From: a bacterium
GTDB taxonomy: Bacteria > UBP14 > UBA6098 > B30-G16
Direction: 5' to 3'
NCBI GenBank assembly: GCA_003645115.1
Contig: QNEG01000014.1
Span: 1 to 13,461, forward strand
Length of the DNA stretch: 13,461 bases
Part shown: positions 1 to 6,134 of the stretch, piece after piece
How the letters are laid out: every line of letters starts with the position of its first letter
How positions within the stretch are numbered: the first letter of the stretch is position 1
Translations under genes and position numbers: made by a program
Notes under the pieces: model-generated
Seen by the model: the letters and a program-made list of their open reading frames with translations, nothing else
Databases searched by the model: none
What the model was told of the DNA's origin: nothing

Positions 1-200
1 AACTGGCTCAAAATGCTGAATCGATTGGATTTTTCGATATGTATAAGGGCAAGCCCATACCGGATGGTAAAAAATCTCTGGGGATTTATTTTATATTCCG
101 TGCAAAAGATAGGACATTAACCGACGAAGAGGTAAATCAAAATTTCGCAAAGATAGTAGATAAATTATGCAAAAAGTTCGATGCAGAGATAAGAAAATAG
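1..200 (+). CDS. pheT: Phenylalanyl-tRNA synthetase beta subunit, C-terminal end (5' partial)
   Basis: Reading from base 3, the frame gives 65 codons ending in TAG at 198-200; the gene starts upstream of the window. The peptide is the ferredoxin-fold anticodon-binding (FDX-ACB) domain that closes bacterial PheT. The family signature is clear: GFFDMYKGKPIPDGKKSLGI, then an FRAKDRTLTDEEVN stretch and a helix ending AEIRK. In the PheS2/PheT2 enzyme, which charges tRNA-Phe in the cytoplasm, this domain contacts the tRNA anticodon. Nothing looks broken. It is followed by 83 bases before the next ATG, with a promoter-like sequence between, so the next gene is probably transcribed at least partly on its own. 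Identification rests on motif recognition and is firm even though only the tail is visible. Confidence 0.93.
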   Translation, partial: LAQNAESIGFFDMYKGKPIPDGKKSLGIYFIFRAKDRTLTDEEVNQNFAKIVDKLCKKFDAEIRK

Positions 201-229
201 TGATTTTCCCCAGTTCGATAAAAAAACAC

Positions 230-257
230 TTGCGCTTTTTTAATATAGGGATATAAT
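230..257 (+). promoter_or_regulatory. Putative sigma70-type promoter for the small membrane protein
   Basis: TTGCGC at 230-235 and a perfect TATAAT at 252-257 are separated by 16 bases. Transcription would start near base 264, about 20 bases before the ATG at 284. That places the alternative TTG codon at 266 practically on the transcript start and favours the ATG. The -10 match is strong and the -35 is moderate; no experimental support is available. Confidence 0.55.
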
Positions 258-283
258 TTCTAAATTTGGATAAGGAATCTATT

Positions 284-571
284 ATGGCAAAACCAAAAAA
301 GAAAAAACAGTCAGATAAGAAACGAGCCCATATAAAGAGGTGGCATTCAGAAAAGCACCTGTCCTTTGATAAAAAGAATTATGTGCTATTTTTCGTGGGA
401 CTTATTTGCATTATTGTCGGCTTTATCCTGTTGTCAATGGAAAGTCTGACTATTGCACCGCTTCTTATAGTTCTCGGTTATTGTGTGTTTATACCCTTGT
501 CGATTCTAATCGGAGTTTCCAGCGAGGAAGACGAAAGCGAAAGACTAAGGGAATCGGGAACCAGATTGTGA
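284..571 (+). CDS. Small two-helix membrane protein, DUF3098-like
   Basis: A 95-residue protein starting at ATG 284, chosen over TTG 266 because AAGGA at 272-276 lies 7 bases upstream of the ATG and the promoter -10 is too close to the TTG. The first 25 residues are strongly basic (KPKKKKQSDKKRAHIK) and should stay in the cytoplasm. They are followed by a FDKKNYVLFFVG segment and two hydrophobic helices joined by a short SMESLTIAP turn, then an acidic C-terminus. The pattern 'F-x-KKNY, helix, GFILLS, APLLIVLGY, helix' resembles DUF3098 proteins of the FCB group, whose function I do not know. It lies between pheT and tRNA-Asp on the same strand. Coding status is well supported by the Shine-Dalgarno site and composition; the family assignment is from memory of its pattern. 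Confidence 0.75.
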   Translation: MAKPKKKKQSDKKRAHIKRWHSEKHLSFDKKNYVLFFVGLICIIVGFILLSMESLTIAPLLIVLGYCVFIPLSILIGVSSEEDESERLRESGTRL

Positions 572-614
572 TTTTTGATAATTTAATGAAAACGCAATAT
601 AGCATAAATATAGC

Positions 615-630
615 TTCCGCTGTTGCGGAA
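615..630. repeat. Short perfect hairpin (TTCCGC / GCGGAA)
   Basis: TTCCGC (615-620) and GCGGAA (625-630) form a 6-bp stem with a TGTT loop, 44 bases after the stop of the membrane-protein gene. There is no following T-tract, so it is not a typical intrinsic terminator. It is the first of three hairpins lined up before the tRNA gene. Confidence 0.5.
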
Positions 631-635
631 TTCAC

Positions 636-666
636 GATGCCGTAAGGTCAGGAAACCAACGGCATC
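636..666. repeat. Seven-bp hairpin with 17-base loop
   Basis: GATGCCG (636-642) pairs with CGGCATC (660-666) around a 17-base loop that contains a possible inner GGT/ACC pairing. It begins five bases after the previous hairpin and ends four bases before the next one, so the three could fold as one continuous structured RNA or be the arms of a palindromic DNA repeat. Confidence 0.5.
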
Positions 667-670
667 GGAA

Positions 671-712
671 CTGGTTAGCACGCTCCGACTGGTCGGAGAG
701 ATTGCTAGTTGG
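671..712. repeat. Composite hairpin, copy 1 of the tRNA-flanking repeat
   Basis: The core GCTCCGACTGGTCGGAGA (682-699) is a near-perfect palindrome that can form a 7-bp stem. It sits inside an outer stem in which 671-680 (CTGGTTAGCA) pairs with 703-712 (TGCTAGTTGG) over 10 positions, including four G-T wobbles. The same 18-base core recurs exactly at 849-866 on the other side of tRNA-Asp. The wobble-rich outer stem fits an RNA fold better than a protein-binding DNA palindrome. Confidence 0.6.
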
Positions 713-717
713 AAAGA

Positions 718-746
718 TTGTCGATAATTTGAAAAATATTTATTAT
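718..746 (+). promoter_or_regulatory. Putative promoter of tRNA-Asp
   Basis: TTGTCG at 718-723 and TATTAT at 741-746 are 17 bases apart, the ideal sigma70 spacing. The predicted start is at about base 752-753, so the transcript would have almost no 5' leader before the tRNA. The tRNA could also be transcribed from the upstream promoter. Confidence 0.45.
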
Positions 747-752
747 TTACAC

Positions 753-827
753 GGGGTCGTGGTGTAGCCTGGTTAACACGTCGGCCTGTCAAGCCGAAGA
801 TCGCCAGTTCAAATCTGGTCGGCCCCG
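753..827 (+). tRNA. tRNA-Asp (anticodon GTC)
   Basis: All four arms fold. Acceptor: GGGGTCG (753-759) with CGGCCCC (820-826), one G-T pair, discriminator G827. D stem: GTGT (762-765) with ACAC (776-779). Anticodon stem: TCGGC (781-785) with GCCGA (793-797), loop CTGTCAA with anticodon GTC at 788-790. T stem: GCCAG (803-807) with CTGGT (815-819), loop TTCAAAT. Anticodon GTC and discriminator G73 are the identity elements of tRNA-Asp. The 3' CCA is not encoded (the next bases are TTA), so it must be added by CCA-adding enzyme. It is flanked on both sides by copies of one hairpin repeat. Confidence 0.97.
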
Positions 828-836
828 TTATATTAT

Positions 837-887
837 TTGTGTTAACATGCTCCGACTGGTCGGAGATATCGCCATCTGCCAACACAA
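837..887. repeat. Composite hairpin, copy 2 of the tRNA-flanking repeat
   Basis: The 18-base core at 849-866 is identical to the core at 682-699. An outer 7-bp stem pairs TTGTGTT (837-843) with AACACAA (881-887). The outer-stem sequences differ from copy 1 while the pairing is kept, apart from a similar GTTA-CA lead-in. It begins 10 bases after the tRNA. There is no immediate T-run after it (a loose T-rich stretch follows from 895), so it could help end the tRNA transcript but is not a textbook terminator. Confidence 0.55.
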
Positions 888-917
888 TCGACTACTTTTA
901 TTATTTTTTACATAAAA

Positions 918-1181
918 ATGGGTAAATGAATATTGTCCTATTGGGTTTAAATACTTGCCGAATAGACCATAGGAAAATTCTATATCGGTCAAACCAACAA
1001 TTTAGAGGACAGAATAAAAAGGTATAATGAAGGAAGATATAAATATACCAAAGGTGGAAAGTGGAGATTGGTATATTCTGATGAATTCGATACGAAAATT
1101 GATGCGGTAAGACGAGAATGTAAACTAAAAAGTTATAAGAGTCGCCAGAAAATTCTGGAAATAATAGAATTCTGTAAATGA
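918..1181 (+). pseudogene. GIY-YIG endonuclease, inactivated by in-frame stops
   Basis: In the frame of ATG 918 the reading is M-G-K-stop-ILSYWV-stop-ILAE-stop-TIGKFYIGQTNN and then open to TGA 1179-1181. Intact small GIY-YIG proteins (YhbQ/UPF0213-like, about 80-100 residues) begin with a YVYIL-type strand. Here the tyrosine position is TAA (948-950), and a further TAG (963-965) and TGA (927-929) interrupt the frame. The downstream part is well kept: KFYIG (the YIG half), the TNNLEDRIKRYNEG helix with its catalytic-type arginine, and RRECKLKSYKSR with the metal-binding-type glutamate. One expected base change each restores Tyr and Lys at two stops, so decay looks recent. No downstream ATG gives a protein with the first tyrosine. 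It was probably a free-standing mobile or repair-type nuclease. It lies next to tRNA-Asp and its repeats and converges on the kinase gene. Confidence 0.8.
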
Positions 1182-1222
1182 TTTTGCAATTAGTCGCTAT
1201 TTTGATTTTCAATGAAACTTTA

Positions 1223-3061
1223 CTAATCATTCAATACTTTTTTCAGGACAGCATCTAATTTATTTACAGTAAATGGTTTCTGAAGGATATATTGGACTCC
1301 GGCATCCAACAATTCCTCCACAGCCTCGATTTGTGCATAAGCAGTAGAAATAATAATCGGGCATTTGGGATCGATTTCCATAATTTTCTTATAGACAGTT
1401 TCACCGCCCATATCTGGCATAATCATATCCAGCAGGACAATATCCGGTCGAGCCTTACCGAATAGTTCAATCCCCTCGCCAGCAGAGGATGCCGTTATAG
1501 GAATATATCCTAAAGTCTCTAACATTTGAGCGATAGCATTTCGGACATCGGAATCATCATCGATTAGTAATACTATTTTTTCGTCAGTATCAGAAGTAAC
1601 AAGTTTTTGTGGTTGAGTTTCCACTAATTCGACGGGAAAAAACAATGACACAGTAGTTCCGACATTTTTTGCACTTTGAATTTGTATGGTTCCACCGTGA
1701 TGTCGTATCGCAGACATAGCAATGGATAATCCCAATCCCTGCGAGGGTTCTTTCCAATTGGAAAAAAATGGCTCGAATACTCGAGAAAAATATTTTTGCT
1801 CGATTCCAATTCCTGTATCAGCAATGGATATTTTCAAATAAGGAACACTGCTCAATTCGGGGTAATTTTTCAGAAATATTCGGTCGGGATGAAATATCTC
1901 CGCAGATACCATAATTTTCCCGCCAGTTTTGGGCAAAGATTGAACAGCATTGTCCAACACCGACTCGAAAATACGCTCCAGTAATGATGGATAACTATTA
2001 GTAATAATATTTATATCCGGCAATTTTACCGATAATTCCACCGATTTCGGTAATAAACTGGCTCGATTGCTCAAATACTTTTCCAAAAATTTTAATATAT
2101 TGATATCCTCAAATTGTTGCGTCGGTGCTCTAACAAATAGTGACAACAACTGAACGATTTCCGATGCTTCCATAATATGTTCTTCCAGCGTATCCAGATG
2201 TTCGATTATATTCCTTGTGGAATCCAATTGTATTTTTTTACGCATCAAGCCAGCATCCGCCATAATTAGTAGAAATTGATTGTTTAATTTATGGAACACA
2301 TTGGATGAAAATCTCTCCAGAAATTCTTGTTTCAGTATCTGTTTCTTATGTTCAGATATCTTTAAATGCTCGGTAATATCCTGTATAGTTATCACGATTT
2401 TTTCTTGTTCGGTTCGATAATTTCTATAAGTAAGTATTGTGAATTCATAGTATTTGGTGGGTGTGATTTCGGTAAAATTAATTCGGAAAGAAAACACTTC
2501 GCCAGATTTAATACTTTCAACCATTTTATCAACAAAATCCTGTGATTGCTTCATTTGTCTAATAATTTCTCCCCAATTATCGGATTCGATTCCTATTTTA
2601 TCCAGAAGTGTCCTTGCGGATGGATTGAGAAATGTTATATCCAAATTACTATCGGTTATTATCAAACCCAGATGCAAATTTGAAAATATCTGTGTTATGC
2701 TCTCTGTTCCTAATCGAGTGAACATTTCTTTGTTCTCGGGAAATATCACAGCACCCTCAAATTGCTCATCCGAGTAAATAGGATAGCAAGTAAAAGGCAA
2801 TTTAGCGAAGGGATGTGATATTGTGTGCTGATTGGTGGGTTGGAATCGAACAGTCGAGGATTCTTTCCTGCAAGCGCGTTCTATTGTATTTTGATTTCCA
2901 AAGTAAACGGATGCAAATTCTCCCTCATAAATTCCCATATCGTTGGCAGTATTATTACACCATACAATCTTATAATCATTGGCGATAACTATCAGTGGTA
3001 TCTCACAAATATCTTTAAGATATTCGAAAAGAAAACGATGGATTTCATTCCGATTGTTCAT
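1223..3061 (-). CDS. Hybrid sensor histidine kinase with C-terminal receiver
   Basis: The 612-residue protein has no signal peptide or membrane helix and should be cytoplasmic. Two PAS-like regions occupy about residues 15-110 and 120-230. A dimerisation helix carries H257 in FHKLNNQF, the HxxNN variant of the H box. The ATPase domain (about 355-476) has the N box DNAVQS around N371, G1 DTGIGI at 415-420, F box FEPFF at 429-433 and G2 GLGLS at 442-446. The receiver (495-612) has D501-D503, phospho-acceptor D545 in LLDMIMP, the IST switch residues and K595 in QKPF. All catalytic residues are present. A hybrid kinase usually needs an HPt partner; none is visible here. Its ATG lies inside the upstream 36-residue mini-gene, an overlap of 17 bases, and has only a weak Shine-Dalgarno of its own, so translation is probably coupled. 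The signal it senses is unknown. Confidence 0.92.
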   Translation of the reverse strand: MNNRNEIHRFLFEYLKDICEIPLIVIANDYKIVWCNNTANDMGIYEGEFASVYFGNQNTIERACRKESSTVRFQPTNQHTISHPFAKLPFTCYPIYSDEQFEGAVIFPENKEMFTRLGTESITQIFSNLHLGLIITDSNLDITFLNPSARTLLDKIGIESDNWGEIIRQMKQSQDFVDKMVESIKSGEVFSFRINFTEITPTKYYEFTILTYRNYRTEQEKIVITIQDITEHLKISEHKKQILKQEFLERFSSNVFHKLNNQFLLIMADAGLMRKKIQLDSTRNIIEHLDTLEEHIMEASEIVQLLSLFVRAPTQQFEDINILKFLEKYLSNRASLLPKSVELSVKLPDINIITNSYPSLLERIFESVLDNAVQSLPKTGGKIMVSAEIFHPDRIFLKNYPELSSVPYLKISIADTGIGIEQKYFSRVFEPFFSNWKEPSQGLGLSIAMSAIRHHGGTIQIQSAKNVGTTVSLFFPVELVETQPQKLVTSDTDEKIVLLIDDDSDVRNAIAQMLETLGYIPITASSAGEGIELFGKARPDIVLLDMIMPDMGGETVYKKIMEIDPKCPIIISTAYAQIEAVEELLDAGVQYILQKPFTVNKLDAVLKKVLND

Positions 3062-3155
3062 TATTTTTCTTTAGTGCAATTATTATCGACCAGGCGACAC
3101 CACCAAAAAGAATACCACCCACAATTATCAATGTTATCCAAGCAGATAATGGCAT
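3045..3155 (-). CDS. 36-residue membrane mini-protein, MetS/NSS-small-subunit-like
   Basis: ATG at 3155-3153 is preceded by GGAG six bases upstream (CTGGAGTAAATTATG), a better Shine-Dalgarno than that of the kinase that follows. The product begins MPLSAWITLIIVGGILFGGV, continues through one hydrophobic helix rich in glycine, and ends in a charged KKNNEQSE tail. The MPxSAW start, the G-x3-GG spacing and the size resemble the small subunits that accompany MetP-type sodium-dependent amino-acid symporters (PF16951-like), which assist a large transporter in the inner membrane. No such transporter is in this window. The stop codon at 3047-3045 lies inside the kinase gene. The preceding gene ends 28 bases upstream, so all three are likely in one operon. 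Coding status is probable; the family assignment is tentative and comes from pattern memory only. Confidence 0.62.
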   Translation of the reverse strand: MPLSAWITLIIVGGILFGGVAWSIIIALKKNNEQSE

Positions 3156-3183
3156 AATTTACTCCAGTCGATTTGAAAATAAG

Positions 3184-6072
3184 TTATTGTTGAGGAAGTT
3201 TTTGCGATTTCATTTCCAATATTACTCGACGATTTACTGTCCTGCCTTCAGGATAACTATTATCACCGATTTTTACAATTTCACCCTGTTGAGTTTCAGG
3301 ATTCCAGCGACGAATAGTATATGGTTCTCTTTCGCCATATCCCTTCGCGCGAAGAACCACATTATGTTCTTTTAACCAACTGTCCAGTGCGGTTTCATCT
3401 TCCAATTCGAGTAGATAAATCATATATTTTCTAATTTTCTGCAGTTCTCTAACTGCTCGTTCCTTGGAAAGTTCCAAATTAGCATATTCCGGACCGATAG
3501 AGTCGGTATGTCCAGCTACCAATGCCAATATTTCGAACTGTCTTTTTTCTGCACGGTATATCAATCTTCGAGCTACATATTCTACTCGCGACTCCAAAAA
3601 CTTCGATTGCGGAACATCCTCATTGAACATAAATAGCACTATTACCAGGCTTTCTATTCTTTTCCCCTGTTTGGTTACTTTAATCGCCATAGTATCGGAC
3701 TTTGTCACCAATTGCTCGCCCATTTTATCCCAAACTTGCAGTTTTGCGAAATATTTTTCATCGAAATCGAGCAACATACCGGCTTCGTCACGCCAATCCC
3801 AGGCGATACCATTGGGAACCTGTCCCTTACCTGCAGCGAGCACCCTGACTACATTTGCATTTTCATCCACCACGGATACGGCAAAACTATCTACTCCAGC
3901 ATCGATATGCGCATCTATCTTGACCAGATTTTCCTCCGAACCCTCGATAGTATAGTCTTCGAGCACTCTATCAGCTTCCTTGGGACGATAAATAACACCC
4001 TCAGGATTAGGGAATACATAAACTTCATTCGAGGGAACAGCGGATTCATAAGTCTGGTGGATATATACCCTTCTGTGATATTCTTCACCCAGTTGATTTT
4101 TAAGCCATTTAGCAGTGTTAGCTGCTCGCTGGAAAGCTACCGATGCACCAACCTCATCTCCGGGCATCGCATAACCCTCGACTAAAATTATGACTTCCTC
4201 ATTATTATTCATTAAACTACGCATAGTAGGGATAAATCGTGCCACATCCTCGGTGTGTTGTGGAGTAGTAGAATTTTCATCGAAAGAAATCTTTGCCCGG
4301 AAATCCTTACCCTCGGTAAACCAAACACTCAATTCTACTCGGCGGTTTTCTTGGTGCATCATTTTTTTGTCTCGAGGTATCACCTGTTCTTCAGGCAATC
4401 CTGCACGAGATTCGCCAGGGTCGTATCCATCGCGACGAACGGTAATTCGTTCCGCTGGTGCACCCAATGATATAATTCGTTTTTTCACTTCCTCTGCCCG
4501 CTGGAAGGCTAATTGAATCGGGTCACTAACCTCGTCGGTGCCATGGTCATAATATCCCTGCAATTCCAACTGAATATCTGGATTGGTGCTCAATCGATTA
4601 GCGACTATAGAAAGCATCCTGTCGAATCGGTAATCTACCGTGGTAGATTTTTCATCGAAAAAGACGATAGGTATAATCGGTTCTTCCTCCTGATATAAGA
4701 GTAATTTTGATACATTGAGAGTATGTTCCATAGGCTCGATATCACCCTCTGGGCGATGGAAAATTGCAATGTCGGCAAAACCGACATTGTTGTCCTCATC
4801 GACTTCCTCTACTCGACCACCGATAGCAGGCAAATTCTTTCCATAGTCATCCACCGCTACATAAATAGTGTAATTTCCAGCAACAGGTGGAACAAATTTT
4901 TTCTTAAGAGTGATAACTTCCCCAGATTTGATAATAATTTTTTCTATAGGTAATGCCAATACCCAATTTTCATCCTTATCCTGATAATATATGGACACCG
5001 GGACTTTTTTCTCCATTATTTCACCTCGATTCTCTATTTGTGCAGAGATTGTAACTTCCTGTCCCAGCACAATTCGAGATGGAATCACAGTCACCGAATT
5101 CTCAACGATAGCCAAATCCTCCACCGGAATAGGCGGTGGTTCGACCAATAGATTGAATGTAATCCGATGGGTGGTCAAATAATCTTTAGATAGCTGTGTT
5201 CCGAGAGGGTAAAGTGCTGCGTAATCTATGCCCCAGCTAAATTTTTCTCCCCAGGAGATATAACCGATACCCAATGCGGTTTCATATCTATTCCATCCTG
5301 CTCGCACTGCGATATTGTTTCCGAAAGTTTTTTCTGCACCGATATGGAAATCGATATTGTTATCTGCTGGAGCTTCGGTGGCATATTCCACCTCCAGCAC
5401 CGGGGTGATAAAATCGAAATCCAATCCCAGTCCAGCTCGCACTTTCATAGGTAATTTACTGGAACCATCCTGAGATATAGATATATCGGGTTGAGTAATA
5501 TTTTTTACTCCTGCGCCGAATGATAACCATTCGTTGGGTCGAATATAAATTCCGCCTTCAGCAGAATATACCATAGAACTGGCGCCATCGCGAAGTAATG
5601 GGTCTGCCGGGTCGAATTCCGGAGAATATCCAGCTTCATTGAACCCACTACGCCATAATGAGAAATTAGCTCCAAGTGATACACATCGTCCATCGGGTTC
5701 TCCCCATAGTCTTTTGGCATAACCCAGGGTCAATTTTCCCTGCGAATACACATCGGACAGGAATTGAGTATATCCGATACCGATGGAACCATAGCGGAAT
5801 TTTCTATCCAGGTGAAGGACATAACTTATACCGCCCTCCTGTAAGAAATCATCGGTGATGCCGAGATGGAAAGTGGAATAATTGAGCGAAAGAGCCATTC
5901 TTTTGAAAGCGTCCATAGCACCGGGATTCCAACCGGGCGCATTGCCATCGAGTGAAAGCGCTGAATATGCTCCGCCCATACCGAGTGCTCTGGCAGAAGT
6001 TTCATCGACCTGACCAAAACTCGAACCAATAATACACAAAATTATTAAAGCGACTGTAAGTTGCCTTTTCAT
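3184..6072 (-). CDS. PorV-like barrel fused to CARDB, three OmpA-like domains and a FlgD-like domain
   Basis: The 962-residue envelope protein starts at an ATG four bases after a perfect AAGGAGG. Residues 1-20 are a signal peptide ending SSFG-Q with no lipobox cysteine. Residues 21-310 resemble PorV/PorQ/UPF0164 outer-membrane barrels: the ARALGMGGAYSAL start, then alternating aromatic strands. Residues about 313-440 are a CARDB-type beta domain. OmpA-like domain 1 (about 467-586) keeps D509, R525 and NRRVEL. Domain 2 (about 593-685) keeps R649 but lacks the aspartate and the NRR motif, so it is degenerate. Residues about 715-800 look like the FlgD/gliding-type Ig fold (WDWRDEAG). Domain 3 (about 805-957) is canonical, with GHTDSIG (D857), LSKERA (R872, the expected 15-residue spacing) and NRRV. 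It likely anchors an outer-membrane barrel to peptidoglycan. It follows the putative cargo gene by 62 bases with no visible terminator. Confidence 0.88.
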   Translation of the reverse strand: MKRQLTVALIILCIIGSSFGQVDETSARALGMGGAYSALSLDGNAPGWNPGAMDAFKRMALSLNYSTFHLGITDDFLQEGGISYVLHLDRKFRYGSIGIGYTQFLSDVYSQGKLTLGYAKRLWGEPDGRCVSLGANFSLWRSGFNEAGYSPEFDPADPLLRDGASSMVYSAEGGIYIRPNEWLSFGAGVKNITQPDISISQDGSSKLPMKVRAGLGLDFDFITPVLEVEYATEAPADNNIDFHIGAEKTFGNNIAVRAGWNRYETALGIGYISWGEKFSWGIDYAALYPLGTQLSKDYLTTHRITFNLLVEPPPIPVEDLAIVENSVTVIPSRIVLGQEVTISAQIENRGEIMEKKVPVSIYYQDKDENWVLALPIEKIIIKSGEVITLKKKFVPPVAGNYTIYVAVDDYGKNLPAIGGRVEEVDEDNNVGFADIAIFHRPEGDIEPMEHTLNVSKLLLYQEEEPIIPIVFFDEKSTTVDYRFDRMLSIVANRLSTNPDIQLELQGYYDHGTDEVSDPIQLAFQRAEEVKKRIISLGAPAERITVRRDGYDPGESRAGLPEEQVIPRDKKMMHQENRRVELSVWFTEGKDFRAKISFDENSTTPQHTEDVARFIPTMRSLMNNNEEVIILVEGYAMPGDEVGASVAFQRAANTAKWLKNQLGEEYHRRVYIHQTYESAVPSNEVYVFPNPEGVIYRPKEADRVLEDYTIEGSEENLVKIDAHIDAGVDSFAVSVVDENANVVRVLAAGKGQVPNGIAWDWRDEAGMLLDFDEKYFAKLQVWDKMGEQLVTKSDTMAIKVTKQGKRIESLVIVLFMFNEDVPQSKFLESRVEYVARRLIYRAEKRQFEILALVAGHTDSIGPEYANLELSKERAVRELQKIRKYMIYLLELEDETALDSWLKEHNVVLRAKGYGEREPYTIRRWNPETQQGEIVKIGDNSYPEGRTVNRRVILEMKSQKLPQQ

Positions 6073-6134
6073 TATGCCTCCTTAATATTTACAATCTATT
6101 ATTTTATTTTTTTAGTTTATCACCAACAATTCTA

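Noticed and set aside
266..283. TTG at 266 as the start of the small membrane protein
   Set aside because: It lies about two bases after the predicted transcript start, while ATG 284 has AAGGA at proper spacing.
583..885. A 100-codon minus-strand open frame across the tRNA region
   Set aside because: It runs antisense through tRNA-Asp and both hairpin repeats; such frames over tRNA genes are a common false call, and there is no convincing ribosome site.
671..887. CRISPR or attachment-site duplication at the tRNA
   Set aside because: Only two copies of an 18-base palindrome exist, the tRNA 3' end is not duplicated, and no integrase is nearby.
837..900. Intrinsic terminator after tRNA-Asp
   Set aside because: The hairpin is real but the T-rich stretch is interrupted and begins eight bases after the outer stem, so I list it only as a repeat.
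918..1181. Stop-codon recoding that would keep the GIY-YIG gene functional
   Set aside because: TGA, TAA and TAG all occur in the first 16 codons, and other genes in the window end normally at these codons.
901..1230. A 109-codon minus-strand open frame
   Set aside because: It is antisense to the recognisable GIY-YIG remnant and its protein resembles no family I know.
3464..4185. Long plus-strand frames (163 and 157 codons) within the barrel/OmpA gene
   Set aside because: They mirror a gene with clear domains on the minus strand; serine/threonine-rich products and no ribosome sites mark them as shadows.
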